Origin: an uncultured Prevotella sp.
GTDB taxonomy: Bacteria; Bacteroidota; Bacteroidia; Bacteroidales; Bacteroidaceae
Length of the DNA stretch: 46,219 bases
NCBI GenBank assembly: GCA_902798285.1
Contig: CADBVZ010000037.1
Location: forward strand, 675-46,893
Reading direction: 5' to 3'
Part shown: one piece after another, positions 32,998 to 40,428 of the stretch
How positions within the stretch are numbered: the first letter of the stretch is position 1
Layout of the letters: the number at the start of each line of letters is the position of its first letter
Translations under genes and position numbers: made by a program
The notes under the pieces: model-generated
The model's input: the letters and a program-made list of their open reading frames with translations, nothing else
What the model was told of the DNA's origin: nothing
The model's database searches: none

Positions 32998-33995
32998 TGG
33001 AATTTGCCAATAAAGAATATCTGTTGCTGCTCCTGCTGCTCATACCTTATATAATATGGTATGTGATGTACAGGAAGAAGACGGAGCCCACCATGCGGAT
33101 GAGCGATACGTTCGCCTTCCGTTATGCCCCCAAGAGCTGGAAGATAACGCTGATGCCGCTGTCGTTGCTGTTGCGCCTCCTGGCCTTTGTGATGATAGTA
33201 TTGGTGCTGGCACGTCCGCAGACACAGAATTCATGGAAGAGCGAAACGGTAGAAGGTATTGATATCATGCTGGCGATGGATGTATCGACGAGTATGTTGG
33301 CTGAGGATCTTCGCCCCAATCGTATCGAAGCTGCCAAACAAGTGGCTGCAGAATTCATTATCGGACGTCCGAATGATAATATCGGTCTGTGCATCTTCGC
33401 TGGAGAATCGTTTACCCAGTGCCCTATGACTACCGACCATACGTCGCTGCTGAATCTGCTGCAGAATGTGCGTACGGATATTGCTGCTCGCGGATTGATA
33501 GAAGACGGAACTGCTATCGGTATGGGATTGGCGAATGCTGTATCGCGACTGAAGGAGTCGAAGGCCAAGAGCAAGGTTGTGATTCTGCTGACTGATGGTA
33601 GTAACAACCGAGGTGACATCTCGCCGATGACTGCTGCCGAGATTGCGAAGAGCTTAGGTATTCGCGTGTATACCATCGGTGTGGGAACGAATAAGGTGGC
33701 TCCTTACCCGATGCCTGTAGCCGGTGGCGTGCAGTATGTGAACATTCCGGTGGAGATAGACACCAAGACGCTGAGCGAGATAGCCAGTGTGACCGAAGGT
33801 GACTTCTATCGTGCTACGAACACAAAGGAACTGCGTCAGATTTATAACGAGATTGATAAGTTGGAGAAGAGCAAACTGAATGTGAAGAAGTTTAGCAAGC
33901 GATATGAGGCCTATCAGCCTTTTGCCATTATCGCTGTTCTGGCGCTCTTGCTCGAAATCCTGCTGCGTATCACGATCTTCCGTCGGATACCATAA
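32997..33995 (+). CDS. batA: BatA-like VWA-domain membrane protein
   Basis: This 332-residue protein has N-terminal membrane segments (YLLLLLLLIPYIIWYVMY; LSLLLRLLAFVMIVLVLA), a von Willebrand factor A domain and a C-terminal helix (FAIIAVLALLLEILLRIT). The metal-ion-dependent adhesion site is complete: DVSTSML, then a Thr in the MTTDHTS segment, and LLTDGSNNRGD. In Bacteroides fragilis the bat genes were reported to aid aerotolerance. Partners are BatB and the MoxR ATPase. Octamer repeats flank it on both sides. Confidence 0.92.
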   Translation: MEFANKEYLLLLLLLIPYIIWYVMYRKKTEPTMRMSDTFAFRYAPKSWKITLMPLSLLLRLLAFVMIVLVLARPQTQNSWKSETVEGIDIMLAMDVSTSMLAEDLRPNRIEAAKQVAAEFIIGRPNDNIGLCIFAGESFTQCPMTTDHTSLLNLLQNVRTDIAARGLIEDGTAIGMGLANAVSRLKESKAKSKVVILLTDGSNNRGDISPMTAAEIAKSLGIRVYTIGVGTNKVAPYPMPVAGGVQYVNIPVEIDTKTLSEIASVTEGDFYRATNTKELRQIYNEIDKLEKSKLNVKKFSKRYEAYQPFAIIAVLALLLEILLRITIFRRIP

Positions 33996-34035
33996 ATGGT
34001 CAAATAGTAAAATAGTTAAATTGTAAAATGTAACG
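33996..34035. repeat. Octamer repeat (ATAGTAAA type) between batA and batB
   Basis: Five 8-base units of the ATAGTAAA/ATTGTAAA type begin right after the batA stop and end at the base before the batB ATG. Confidence 0.85.
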
Positions 34036-35796
34036 ATGTTCAGATTTGAAGACCCCATATATCTCTATCTGCTGGTGCTGATCCCCATATTGGCACTCAT
34101 CAGATTCTTCTCCTATAGGAACCAGAAAAAACGACTCCGTAAGTTCGGCGAACCCTCGCTGCTGAAGTCGCTGATGCCCGATGTGTCGCGATTCCGTCCT
34201 TCGGTGAAGTTCTGGATTCTGGAAGGTGCGCTGGCGTTGTTGATTGTGATGCTGGCCCGTCCGCAGATGGGTACGAAGATTAATCACGAGAAGCGTGTTG
34301 GTATCGAGACGATTATCTGTATGGATATCAGTAACTCCATGATGGCAGAGGATATTGTGCCGAGTCGTCTGGATCGTAGTAAGATGATGGTAGAGAACCT
34401 GGTGGATCACTTCTCGAACGATAAGATCGGACTGATCGTCTTTGCTGGTGATGCTTTCGTGCAGTTGCCTATCACAAGCGACTATGTATCGGCTAAGATG
34501 TTCCTCTCGAGCATCGATCCATCGATGATGGCGACACAGGGAACCGATATCGCTCGTGCGATAGAAATGGCCACACATAGTTTTACGCAGGAAGAGGGCA
34601 TCGGCAAGGCGATTATCGTGATTACCGATGGTGAGGACCACGAGGGTGGTGCGCTTCAGGCTGCTGAAGCCGCTAAGGATGCCGATATGCGTGTATACGT
34701 GCTCGGTGTGGGCTCCACGAAAGGTGCTCCTATCCCCATTCCTGGCACCAATGACTTTATGACCGATAATACGGGTAATACGGTGATGTCGGCATTGAAT
34801 GAGGAAATGTGTAAGCAAGTGGCTCAAGCCGGTGGTGGCGCCTATATTCATGTGGAGAACAACAGCGCTGCTCAGGAACAACTTGACAATGAACTCGACA
34901 AACTGGCGAAGAAGGAAACATCGACAACGGTTTATAGTGAGTTCGATGAACAGTTCCAGGCTTTCGGCTTGCTGGCTTTATTACTCCTCGTGCTCGAGAT
35001 TTGTATCCTCGATCGCAAGAACCCATTGCTGAAGAACATATCGTTGTTCAAGAGAGGTGAGAAGAGAGAGGTGAGTAGTGAGAGAATACCTCATGCGCGA
35101 CTCCTTCTGCTCTTTATCATTTCTCTAGCTTCTAGCTTCTCACCACTAGCTTCTGCCAACGCTCAGACCTCCGATCGTCAGTATATCCGCGAGGGAAACA
35201 AGCAGTTCCACGCAGGTAATTATGCCAATGCCGAGGTGTCCTATCGTAAGGCTGTAGAGAAGAATGCCAAGAATCCGCAGGCGGCCTTCAACCTGGGTAA
35301 TGCCCTGATGGCGCAGAAGAAAGACTCTGCTGCCATAGAGCAGTTCCAGAATGCAGCCAATCTGGAGTCAAATCCGCTGCGTAAGGCGCAGTCGTTCCAT
35401 AATATGGGTGTTATCTGTCAGACTCACAAGCAGTATGGCGAGGCGATTGAGGCCTACAAGAATGCGCTCCGACTGAATCCGAACGATGACGAGACACGCT
35501 ATAATCTTGTGCTCTGCAAGCATCAGAAGCAGAAACAGGATAAGAACCAGCAGAATCAGGATCAGCAGCAGAAGAAGGACGATAAGAAAGATGATAAGAA
35601 AGACCAGCAGAAGCAGGATCAGAATAAGGATAAGCAGGACGACAAGCAGAAGCAGGAACCGCCTAAGCCTCAGATGAGCAAGGATAATGCGGAGCAACTG
35701 TTGAATGCTGCTATCCAGAATGAGAAGCAGACGCAGGATAAGATGAAGAAGGCGCAGCAACAGCCCCAGCGCCGTACTGTTCAAAAGAATTGGTAG
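34036..35796 (+). CDS. batB: BatB-BatC fusion: VWA membrane protein joined to a TPR protein
   Basis: This 586-residue frame joins two proteins that are usually separate. Residues 1 to about 335 are BatB: membrane segments, a VWA domain with CMDISNSMMAEDI and VITDGEDHEGG, and a helix FQAFGLLALLLLVLEICIL. Residues of about 339-373 come from a repeat element and end in a signal-peptide-like run (ARLLLLFIISLASSFSPLAS). BatC follows with TPR motifs (YANAEVSYRKAVEKN, AAFNLGNALMAQKKDSAAIE, YGEAIEAYKNALRLNPND) and a Lys/Gln/Asp-rich tail. No stop separates the halves. An in-frame GTG at 35071, just behind purine-rich repeat sequence, could start BatC separately with a good signal peptide. Whether a fusion or two proteins are made is not clear from sequence. 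Confidence 0.88.
   Translation: MFRFEDPIYLYLLVLIPILALIRFFSYRNQKKRLRKFGEPSLLKSLMPDVSRFRPSVKFWILEGALALLIVMLARPQMGTKINHEKRVGIETIICMDISNSMMAEDIVPSRLDRSKMMVENLVDHFSNDKIGLIVFAGDAFVQLPITSDYVSAKMFLSSIDPSMMATQGTDIARAIEMATHSFTQEEGIGKAIIVITDGEDHEGGALQAAEAAKDADMRVYVLGVGSTKGAPIPIPGTNDFMTDNTGNTVMSALNEEMCKQVAQAGGGAYIHVENNSAAQEQLDNELDKLAKKETSTTVYSEFDEQFQAFGLLALLLLVLEICILDRKNPLLKNISLFKRGEKREVSSERIPHARLLLLFIISLASSFSPLASANAQTSDRQYIREGNKQFHAGNYANAEVSYRKAVEKNAKNPQAAFNLGNALMAQKKDSAAIEQFQNAANLESNPLRKAQSFHNMGVICQTHKQYGEAIEAYKNALRLNPNDDETRYNLVLCKHQKQKQDKNQQNQDQQQKKDDKKDDKKDQQKQDQNKDKQDDKQKQEPPKPQMSKDNAEQLLNAAIQNEKQTQDKMKKAQQQPQRRTVQKNW
35051..35154. repeat. Inverted-arm repeat element at the BatB/BatC junction
   Basis: A left arm of GTGAGAG/GAGAAG-type units (35051-35084) and a right arm of CTTCTAG/CTTCTCAC-type units (35119-35154) flank a core of about 35 bases coding for Ala-Arg-Leu-Leu-Leu-Leu-Phe-Ile. 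The 31 bases at 35117-35147 are identical to 37672-37702. Confidence 0.85.
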
Positions 35797-35798
35797 AA

Positions 35799-38402
35799 AT
35801 GAAGCGAATAGTAACGATAGTATGTGTGATGATGGCTGCAGTAGCAGCCATCGCTCAGACGTTGACCGGTTCTGCTCCTTCGCATGTGGCAGTAGGAGAG
35901 CAGTTCCGACTTTCCTATACTGTGAATACCCAGGATGTAAGCGATTTCCGAGCTGGCGCCATTCCTGATGAACTCGAGGTGCTCATAGGCCCTAATCGCT
36001 CTATGCAGTCGAGTTATCAGATGATTAACGGCCATACCAGTTCGACCTCATCGATTACCTACACCTATATCGTAGCAGCCACGAAGAACGGCACCTTCAC
36101 CATTCCTCCTGCACATGTGGTGGTGGGTGGTAAGACCATCGCTTCGAACGCCATCAAGATTCAGGTGTCGGGTACAGCACAGAGCAATAGTGGCTCAGCC
36201 CGTCAGCGTCATAATGACGACGATGGGGGAGAGATGCGCGATGCCGGAAGTCAGATTTCGGGTTCCGACCTCTTTATTAAGGTCAGTGCCAACAAGAAGC
36301 GAGTTCACGAACAGGAGCCCATTCTGCTGACTTATAAGGTATATACGCTCGTATCGCTTACCCAGTTGCGTGGCGATATGCCCGATCTGAAGAGTTTCTA
36401 TACACAGGAGGTCGATCTGCCTCAGCAGAAAAGTTTCGCTATAGAACATGTGAACGGTCGCCCTTATCGCACTTGTACTTGGAGCCAGTATGTGATGTTC
36501 CCGCAGATGACGGGCAAACTGCAGATTCCGAGTATCACCTTCGAGGGAATCGTGGTGCAGCAGAATCGCAACGTGGATCCCTTCGAGGCTTTCTTCAATG
36601 GTGGCTCCGGCTATGTGGAAGTGAAGAAGAAGATTGTTGCTCCGGGTATCGAGATTCAGGTTGATCCGCTGCCTACACGCCCAGCAAACTTCTCGGGTGG
36701 AGTGGGGCAGTTCAACATCTCTGCTCAGTTGAATAAGACTGAAACGAAGGCCAACGATCCCGTTTCCCTGCGCATCATCGTAAGCGGAACGGGTAACCTG
36801 AAACTCATCAAAGAGCCAATGGTCAATATCCCCAAGGATTTCGATAAGTACGATGCTAAGATTACCGATAAGACCAAACTGACCACGAACGGTCTGGAAG
36901 GTTCTAAGATTTACGACATTCTGATTGTGCCTCGCCATCAGGGTAAGTTCGAGATTCCGCCTGTGGAGTTTACCTATTTCGATATCGCTAAGAACAGCTA
37001 TCAGACCATTAAGAGCGAGGGCTTCACGCTCGATGTGGCGAAGGGCTCTGGTGCAGGAACGGTAAGCGACTTCTCGGGTCAGGAGGATCTGAGGGAACTG
37101 AATAAGGACATCCGATATATCAAGACCGGTGAGGCCAGTCAGCAGGGTATCGACCGATTCTTCTTCGGTTCTGTGGCCTATTGGATTACGTTGGCTGTGC
37201 TGGCGCTTATCTTTATCACACTCTTCGTGGTGTTCCGTCAGCGTGCCATCGATCATGCTAATGTAACGAAGATGCGTGGCAAGAAGGCCAACAAGGTGGC
37301 TACGAAACGCCTGAAGAAAGCTGCTCGCTTGATGACCGACAATAAGCCCGGCGAGTTCTACGACGAAGTGCTGCGTGCGCTCTGGGGTTATGTGGGCGAC
37401 AAGCTGAATATGCCTGTTGAGCAACTCTCGCACGATAATATCAGCCAGCGTCTATCTGAGCGTAACGTCGATGAGGAAACCATCAGTCAGTTTATCGGTG
37501 CGCTCGATGAGTGCGAGTTCGAACGCTATGCTCCGGGCGATCCTAAGGGTAATATGAATAAAGTATACGATAAAGCTATGACGGCTATCGAAAAGATTGA
37601 AGAAACGATGAAGAAGAAGAGAAGTGAGAGGAGAGAGGTGAGTGGCAGTGCCCGACTTCTGCTGCTGATGGTCATTTCTCTAGCTTCTAGCTTCTCACCA
37701 CTCACCACTAAGGCCGTAACGAAAGTGGAGGCCGATAGTGCTTACGCTCGTGGCCAGTATCAGCAGGCCATCAGCGACTATGAAGCACTGCTGAAGAATG
37801 GTGCCTCGGCCGATTTGTATTATAATCTCGGTAACGCCTACTATCGCACAGAGAACATCACTCGCGCCGTACTCAACTACGAGCGTGCGCTGCTGCTCTC
37901 GCCAGGCGATCGAGATATCCGCTTCAACCTGCAGTTGGCTCAGAGCAAGACGATCGATAAGATTGTGCCCGAGTCGGAGATGTTCTTCATCACTTGGTAT
38001 CACTCGCTCGTCAATCTGATGAGTGTCGACGGATGGGCTCGTACGGCTATCTTCTCGTTGGCGCTGGTGATTATTCTTTCGTTGCTATATCTCTTCTCCG
38101 AGCGTATCTGGTTGCGTAAGATTGGTTTCTTCGGAGGCTTCGTCTTGCTGCTGCTCTTTGTGCTGAGTAATATCTTCGCCTGGCAGCAGAAGCAGAATTT
38201 GCTTTTCCGCAAGGGTGCCATCGTCGTGGCTCCTTCGGTAACGGTTAAGAGTACACCCGCCAAGAATGGTACCGACCTCTTTATCCTCCACGAAGGTACA
38301 AAAGTCAATATTACCGACGGCTCGATGAAGGGTTGGAAGGAGATTCGTCTGGCCGACGGAAAGGAAGGTTGGATAGAAAGTAACAAAATTGAAACGATTT
38401 AA
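35799..38402 (+). CDS. batD: BatD-BatE fusion: BatD-type membrane protein joined to TPR-SH3 protein
   Basis: This 867-residue frame starts with a signal peptide (MKRIVTIVCVMMAAVAAIAQ) and the repeated beta domains of BatD (TLTGSAPSHVAVGEQF; YTVNTQDVSDF). A membrane helix lies near 456-478 (YWITLAVLALIFITLFVVF), with a cytoplasmic helical part ending KIEETMKKK. Residues of about 606-637 come from a second repeat element and form another hydrophobic signal-like run (ARLLLLMVISLASSFSPLTT). BatE follows: TPRs (AYARGQYQQAISDYEALLKN, NLGNAYYRTENITRAVLNYE), two membrane helices and a C-terminal bacterial SH3 domain (VTVKSTPAKNGTDLFILHEG). ATG 37608 (MKKKRSERRE) or the GTG 37638 could start a separate BatE. 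The normal state in relatives is two genes. Confidence 0.88.
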   Translation: MKRIVTIVCVMMAAVAAIAQTLTGSAPSHVAVGEQFRLSYTVNTQDVSDFRAGAIPDELEVLIGPNRSMQSSYQMINGHTSSTSSITYTYIVAATKNGTFTIPPAHVVVGGKTIASNAIKIQVSGTAQSNSGSARQRHNDDDGGEMRDAGSQISGSDLFIKVSANKKRVHEQEPILLTYKVYTLVSLTQLRGDMPDLKSFYTQEVDLPQQKSFAIEHVNGRPYRTCTWSQYVMFPQMTGKLQIPSITFEGIVVQQNRNVDPFEAFFNGGSGYVEVKKKIVAPGIEIQVDPLPTRPANFSGGVGQFNISAQLNKTETKANDPVSLRIIVSGTGNLKLIKEPMVNIPKDFDKYDAKITDKTKLTTNGLEGSKIYDILIVPRHQGKFEIPPVEFTYFDIAKNSYQTIKSEGFTLDVAKGSGAGTVSDFSGQEDLRELNKDIRYIKTGEASQQGIDRFFFGSVAYWITLAVLALIFITLFVVFRQRAIDHANVTKMRGKKANKVATKRLKKAARLMTDNKPGEFYDEVLRALWGYVGDKLNMPVEQLSHDNISQRLSERNVDEETISQFIGALDECEFERYAPGDPKGNMNKVYDKAMTAIEKIEETMKKKRSERREVSGSARLLLLMVISLASSFSPLTTKAVTKVEADSAYARGQYQQAISDYEALLKNGASADLYYNLGNAYYRTENITRAVLNYERALLLSPGDRDIRFNLQLAQSKTIDKIVPESEMFFITWYHSLVNLMSVDGWARTAIFSLALVIILSLLYLFSERIWLRKIGFFGGFVLLLLFVLSNIFAWQQKQNLLFRKGAIVVAPSVTVKSTPAKNGTDLFILHEGTKVNITDGSMKGWKEIRLADGKEGWIESNKIETI
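37615..37709. repeat. Inverted-arm repeat element at the BatD/BatE junction
   Basis: It has the same architecture as the element at BatB/BatC: a GTGAGAG-type left arm, a core encoding Ala-Arg-Leu-Leu-Leu-Leu, and a right arm of CTTCTAG and CTTCTCAC units. The 31 identical bases (37672-37702) are in the same codon phase in both genes. Confidence 0.85.
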
Positions 38403-39130
38403 TGATGATGTGGGCAGATATTCTCCTTGTAGCTGATGGGTTCTTGCAGACGTTAGAGTCTGCCGACAAGCAGTTACTGCTGGCGGTTAACGGTAGCGAT
38501 TCGCTTTATCTCGACCGCTTGGTGCTTATTCTTACGCATGGGGCTACTTGGATACCGCTCTATCTGAGTCTGTTCTATCTCGTTCTCAATAACAACCCCA
38601 TTGTGCGCAAGGTGCTTAACGTGTTGGTTACGGTAGGCATTGTTTATCTGCTGGCTGGAGGTCTCGACGATGCTATTGTAAAAGATCTTGTGGCCCGCTG
38701 GCGCCCGTCTCACGATCCCGAAATCGGGATGAAGGTCGATATTGTCGACGGTTATCGTAGTTATAAGTACGGCTTTTTCTCTGCCCACGCTGCCAATACC
38801 TTTAGCGTGGCCATCCTCTTTTATTGGCTGGTGCGCAGCCGGCTGCTCTCAGTCACCCTGATCTTCTGGTCGTTTCTTAACTGTTGGACTCGTATGTATC
38901 TCGGACTCCATTTCCCGGGCGACATCCTGGCCGGTCTTATCTGGGGTGGTACTGTTGCTAGTCTTGTCTATTATTTTTATTATCGCTTAACGCGAAAGTC
39001 TAATCCCGCCAAGCGACTTGTTTCATCTAAATATACCGTGACGGGCTATATGCGTAGTGATTGCGACCTTCCTGTAGAGGTGTTTGTATTTACTTTGCTC
39101 TTTGCCCTTATTTTAGCTTGTTTCATATGA
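38402..39130 (+). CDS. PAP2-family membrane phosphatase
   Basis: This 242-residue integral membrane protein has the PAP2 acid phosphatase signature: KDLVARWRPSH, GFFSAHAANTF (central His) and RMYLGLHFPGDILAG (His and Asp). Multiple membrane helices surround it, and a final helix (VEVFVFTLLFALILACFI) closes the protein. Members remove phosphate from lipid carriers such as undecaprenyl pyrophosphate or from phosphatidate. Its ATG shares one base with the batE stop, so it belongs to the Bat transcript. queA overlaps its end. The substrate is not known. Confidence 0.9.
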   Translation: MMMWADILLVADGFLQTLESADKQLLLAVNGSDSLYLDRLVLILTHGATWIPLYLSLFYLVLNNNPIVRKVLNVLVTVGIVYLLAGGLDDAIVKDLVARWRPSHDPEIGMKVDIVDGYRSYKYGFFSAHAANTFSVAILFYWLVRSRLLSVTLIFWSFLNCWTRMYLGLHFPGDILAGLIWGGTVASLVYYFYYRLTRKSNPAKRLVSSKYTVTGYMRSDCDLPVEVFVFTLLFALILACFI

Positions 39131-40374
39131 TTTCTGATCCACGTCATATTCGCATTAGCGACTATAATTATCCGCTCCCCGATGAGCGTATCGCCAAATT
39201 CCCCATCGCCCAGCGCGATCACTCCAAACTCCTTATATATAATAAAGGTGTGGTTAGTCAGGATGTGTTCTATCATCTGCCCGACTATCTGCCGATTGGT
39301 GCGTTGATGGTGTTCAACAATACGAAGGTTATTCAGGCCCGTATGCATTTTCGCAAGGATACAGGAGCGCTGATCGAGGTGTTCCTGCTGGAGCCTGCCG
39401 AGCCTTCCGACTATGAACTGATGTTCCAGACCACAGGCCATTGCGCCTGGTATTGTCTTGTGGGCAATCTGAAGAAGTGGAAGGAGGGAACGCTCACACG
39501 CGAGATTGAGATTAATGGGCAGAAGGTTGTGGTTTCCGCAACCCGTGGCCCCATCCATGGAACCTCCCACCGCATCGACTTTAGTTGGAAAATAACAAAC
39601 TGTCAACTGTCAACTGTCAACTCAAAGCTCAGCTTTGCTGAGCTCATCGACGCCATGGGCGAACTCCCCATTCCGCCGTACTTGAATCGCGAGACTCAGG
39701 AGAGCGATAAAACCACATATCAGACCGTTTACTCTAAGATTAAAGGTTCGGTAGCTGCGCCTACGGCCGGACTCCATTTTACCCCCGAGGTGCTCGCCGA
39801 TATCGATGCTCACGGCATTGAGCGCGAGGAACTCACGCTGCATGTGGGAGCTGGAACCTTTAAACCCGTTAAGAGCGAGGAGATCGAGGGCCACGAAATG
39901 CACACCGAGTATATCTCGGTTCGTCGCGATACCATTCAGAAGCTCATCCGCCACGATGCCTGCGCCATCGCTGTGGGTACTACCAGTGTTCGCACGCTCG
40001 AGAGCCTTTACTATATGGGGCTTAAGGTGATGCAGAATGCCGACCTCAACGAAGAGCAACTCCACGTTCAGCAGTGGGAGCCGTATGACGCTCCGAGCTC
40101 CGTTGCTCCCGTCGATGCACTCAAGGCTCTTGATGCCTGGATGGATACCCACCATCTCGAAGTGCTCCACTCCAGCACGCAGATCATCATCGCTCCGGGT
40201 TATGATTATCACATCGTGAAGATGCTGGTTACCAATTTTCATCAGCCGCAGTCTACGCTTCTGCTGTTGGTGAGCGCTTTCGTCAAGGGCGATTGGCACA
40301 AGATCTATGATTACGCCCTCGCTCACGATTTCCGCTTTCTCAGTTATGGCGATTCCTCCTTATTAATACCGTAG
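39127..40374 (+). CDS. queA: S-adenosylmethionine:tRNA ribosyltransferase-isomerase
   Basis: This 415-residue enzyme makes epoxyqueuosine in tRNA from preQ1. Recognised stretches are YNYPLPDERIAKFPIAQRD, LMVFNNTKVIQARMHF, MGELPIPPYLNRETQESDKT, YQTVYSKIKGSVAAPTAGLH, TLHVGAGTFKPVKSEEIEGH, HMHTEYISV-like segment (here EMHTEYISV), IAVGTTSVRTLESL and LVTNFHQPQSTLLLLVSAF. A loop after DFSW is encoded by CTGTCAA heptamers (about residues 158-167, NCQLSTVNSK). ATG 39127 overlaps the PAP2 stop (ATGA); an upstream in-frame start at 39061 would lie deep in that gene. Confidence 0.95.
   Translation: MISDPRHIRISDYNYPLPDERIAKFPIAQRDHSKLLIYNKGVVSQDVFYHLPDYLPIGALMVFNNTKVIQARMHFRKDTGALIEVFLLEPAEPSDYELMFQTTGHCAWYCLVGNLKKWKEGTLTREIEINGQKVVVSATRGPIHGTSHRIDFSWKITNCQLSTVNSKLSFAELIDAMGELPIPPYLNRETQESDKTTYQTVYSKIKGSVAAPTAGLHFTPEVLADIDAHGIEREELTLHVGAGTFKPVKSEEIEGHEMHTEYISVRRDTIQKLIRHDACAIAVGTTSVRTLESLYYMGLKVMQNADLNEEQLHVQQWEPYDAPSSVAPVDALKALDAWMDTHHLEVLHSSTQIIIAPGYDYHIVKMLVTNFHQPQSTLLLLVSAFVKGDWHKIYDYALAHDFRFLSYGDSSLLIP
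39600..39626. repeat. In-frame heptamer repeat (CTGTCAA type) inside queA
   Basis: Three exact CTGTCAA units followed by a partial one (CTCAAA) are translated in a loop before the conserved FAELIDAMGELPIPPYL segment. It is the same unit as in clpA, 19.5 kb away. Confidence 0.92.
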
Positions 40375-40387
40375 GGAGATGATATAA

Positions 40388-40395
40388 TACGTTTG
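40388..40395 (+). promoter_or_regulatory. Promoter -7 box of the xylanase gene
   Basis: TACGTTTG followed by CA matches TAnnTTTG, about 35 bases before the ATG. Confidence 0.6.
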
Positions 40396-40428
40396 CATTT
40401 TAATTAACTTATTTACTATTCTTATAAA

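Noticed and set aside
35530-35670. Low-complexity AAG/CAG-rich repeat
   Set aside because: It encodes the Lys/Gln/Asp-rich tail usual for BatC; it lacks the heptamer structure of the other repeats.
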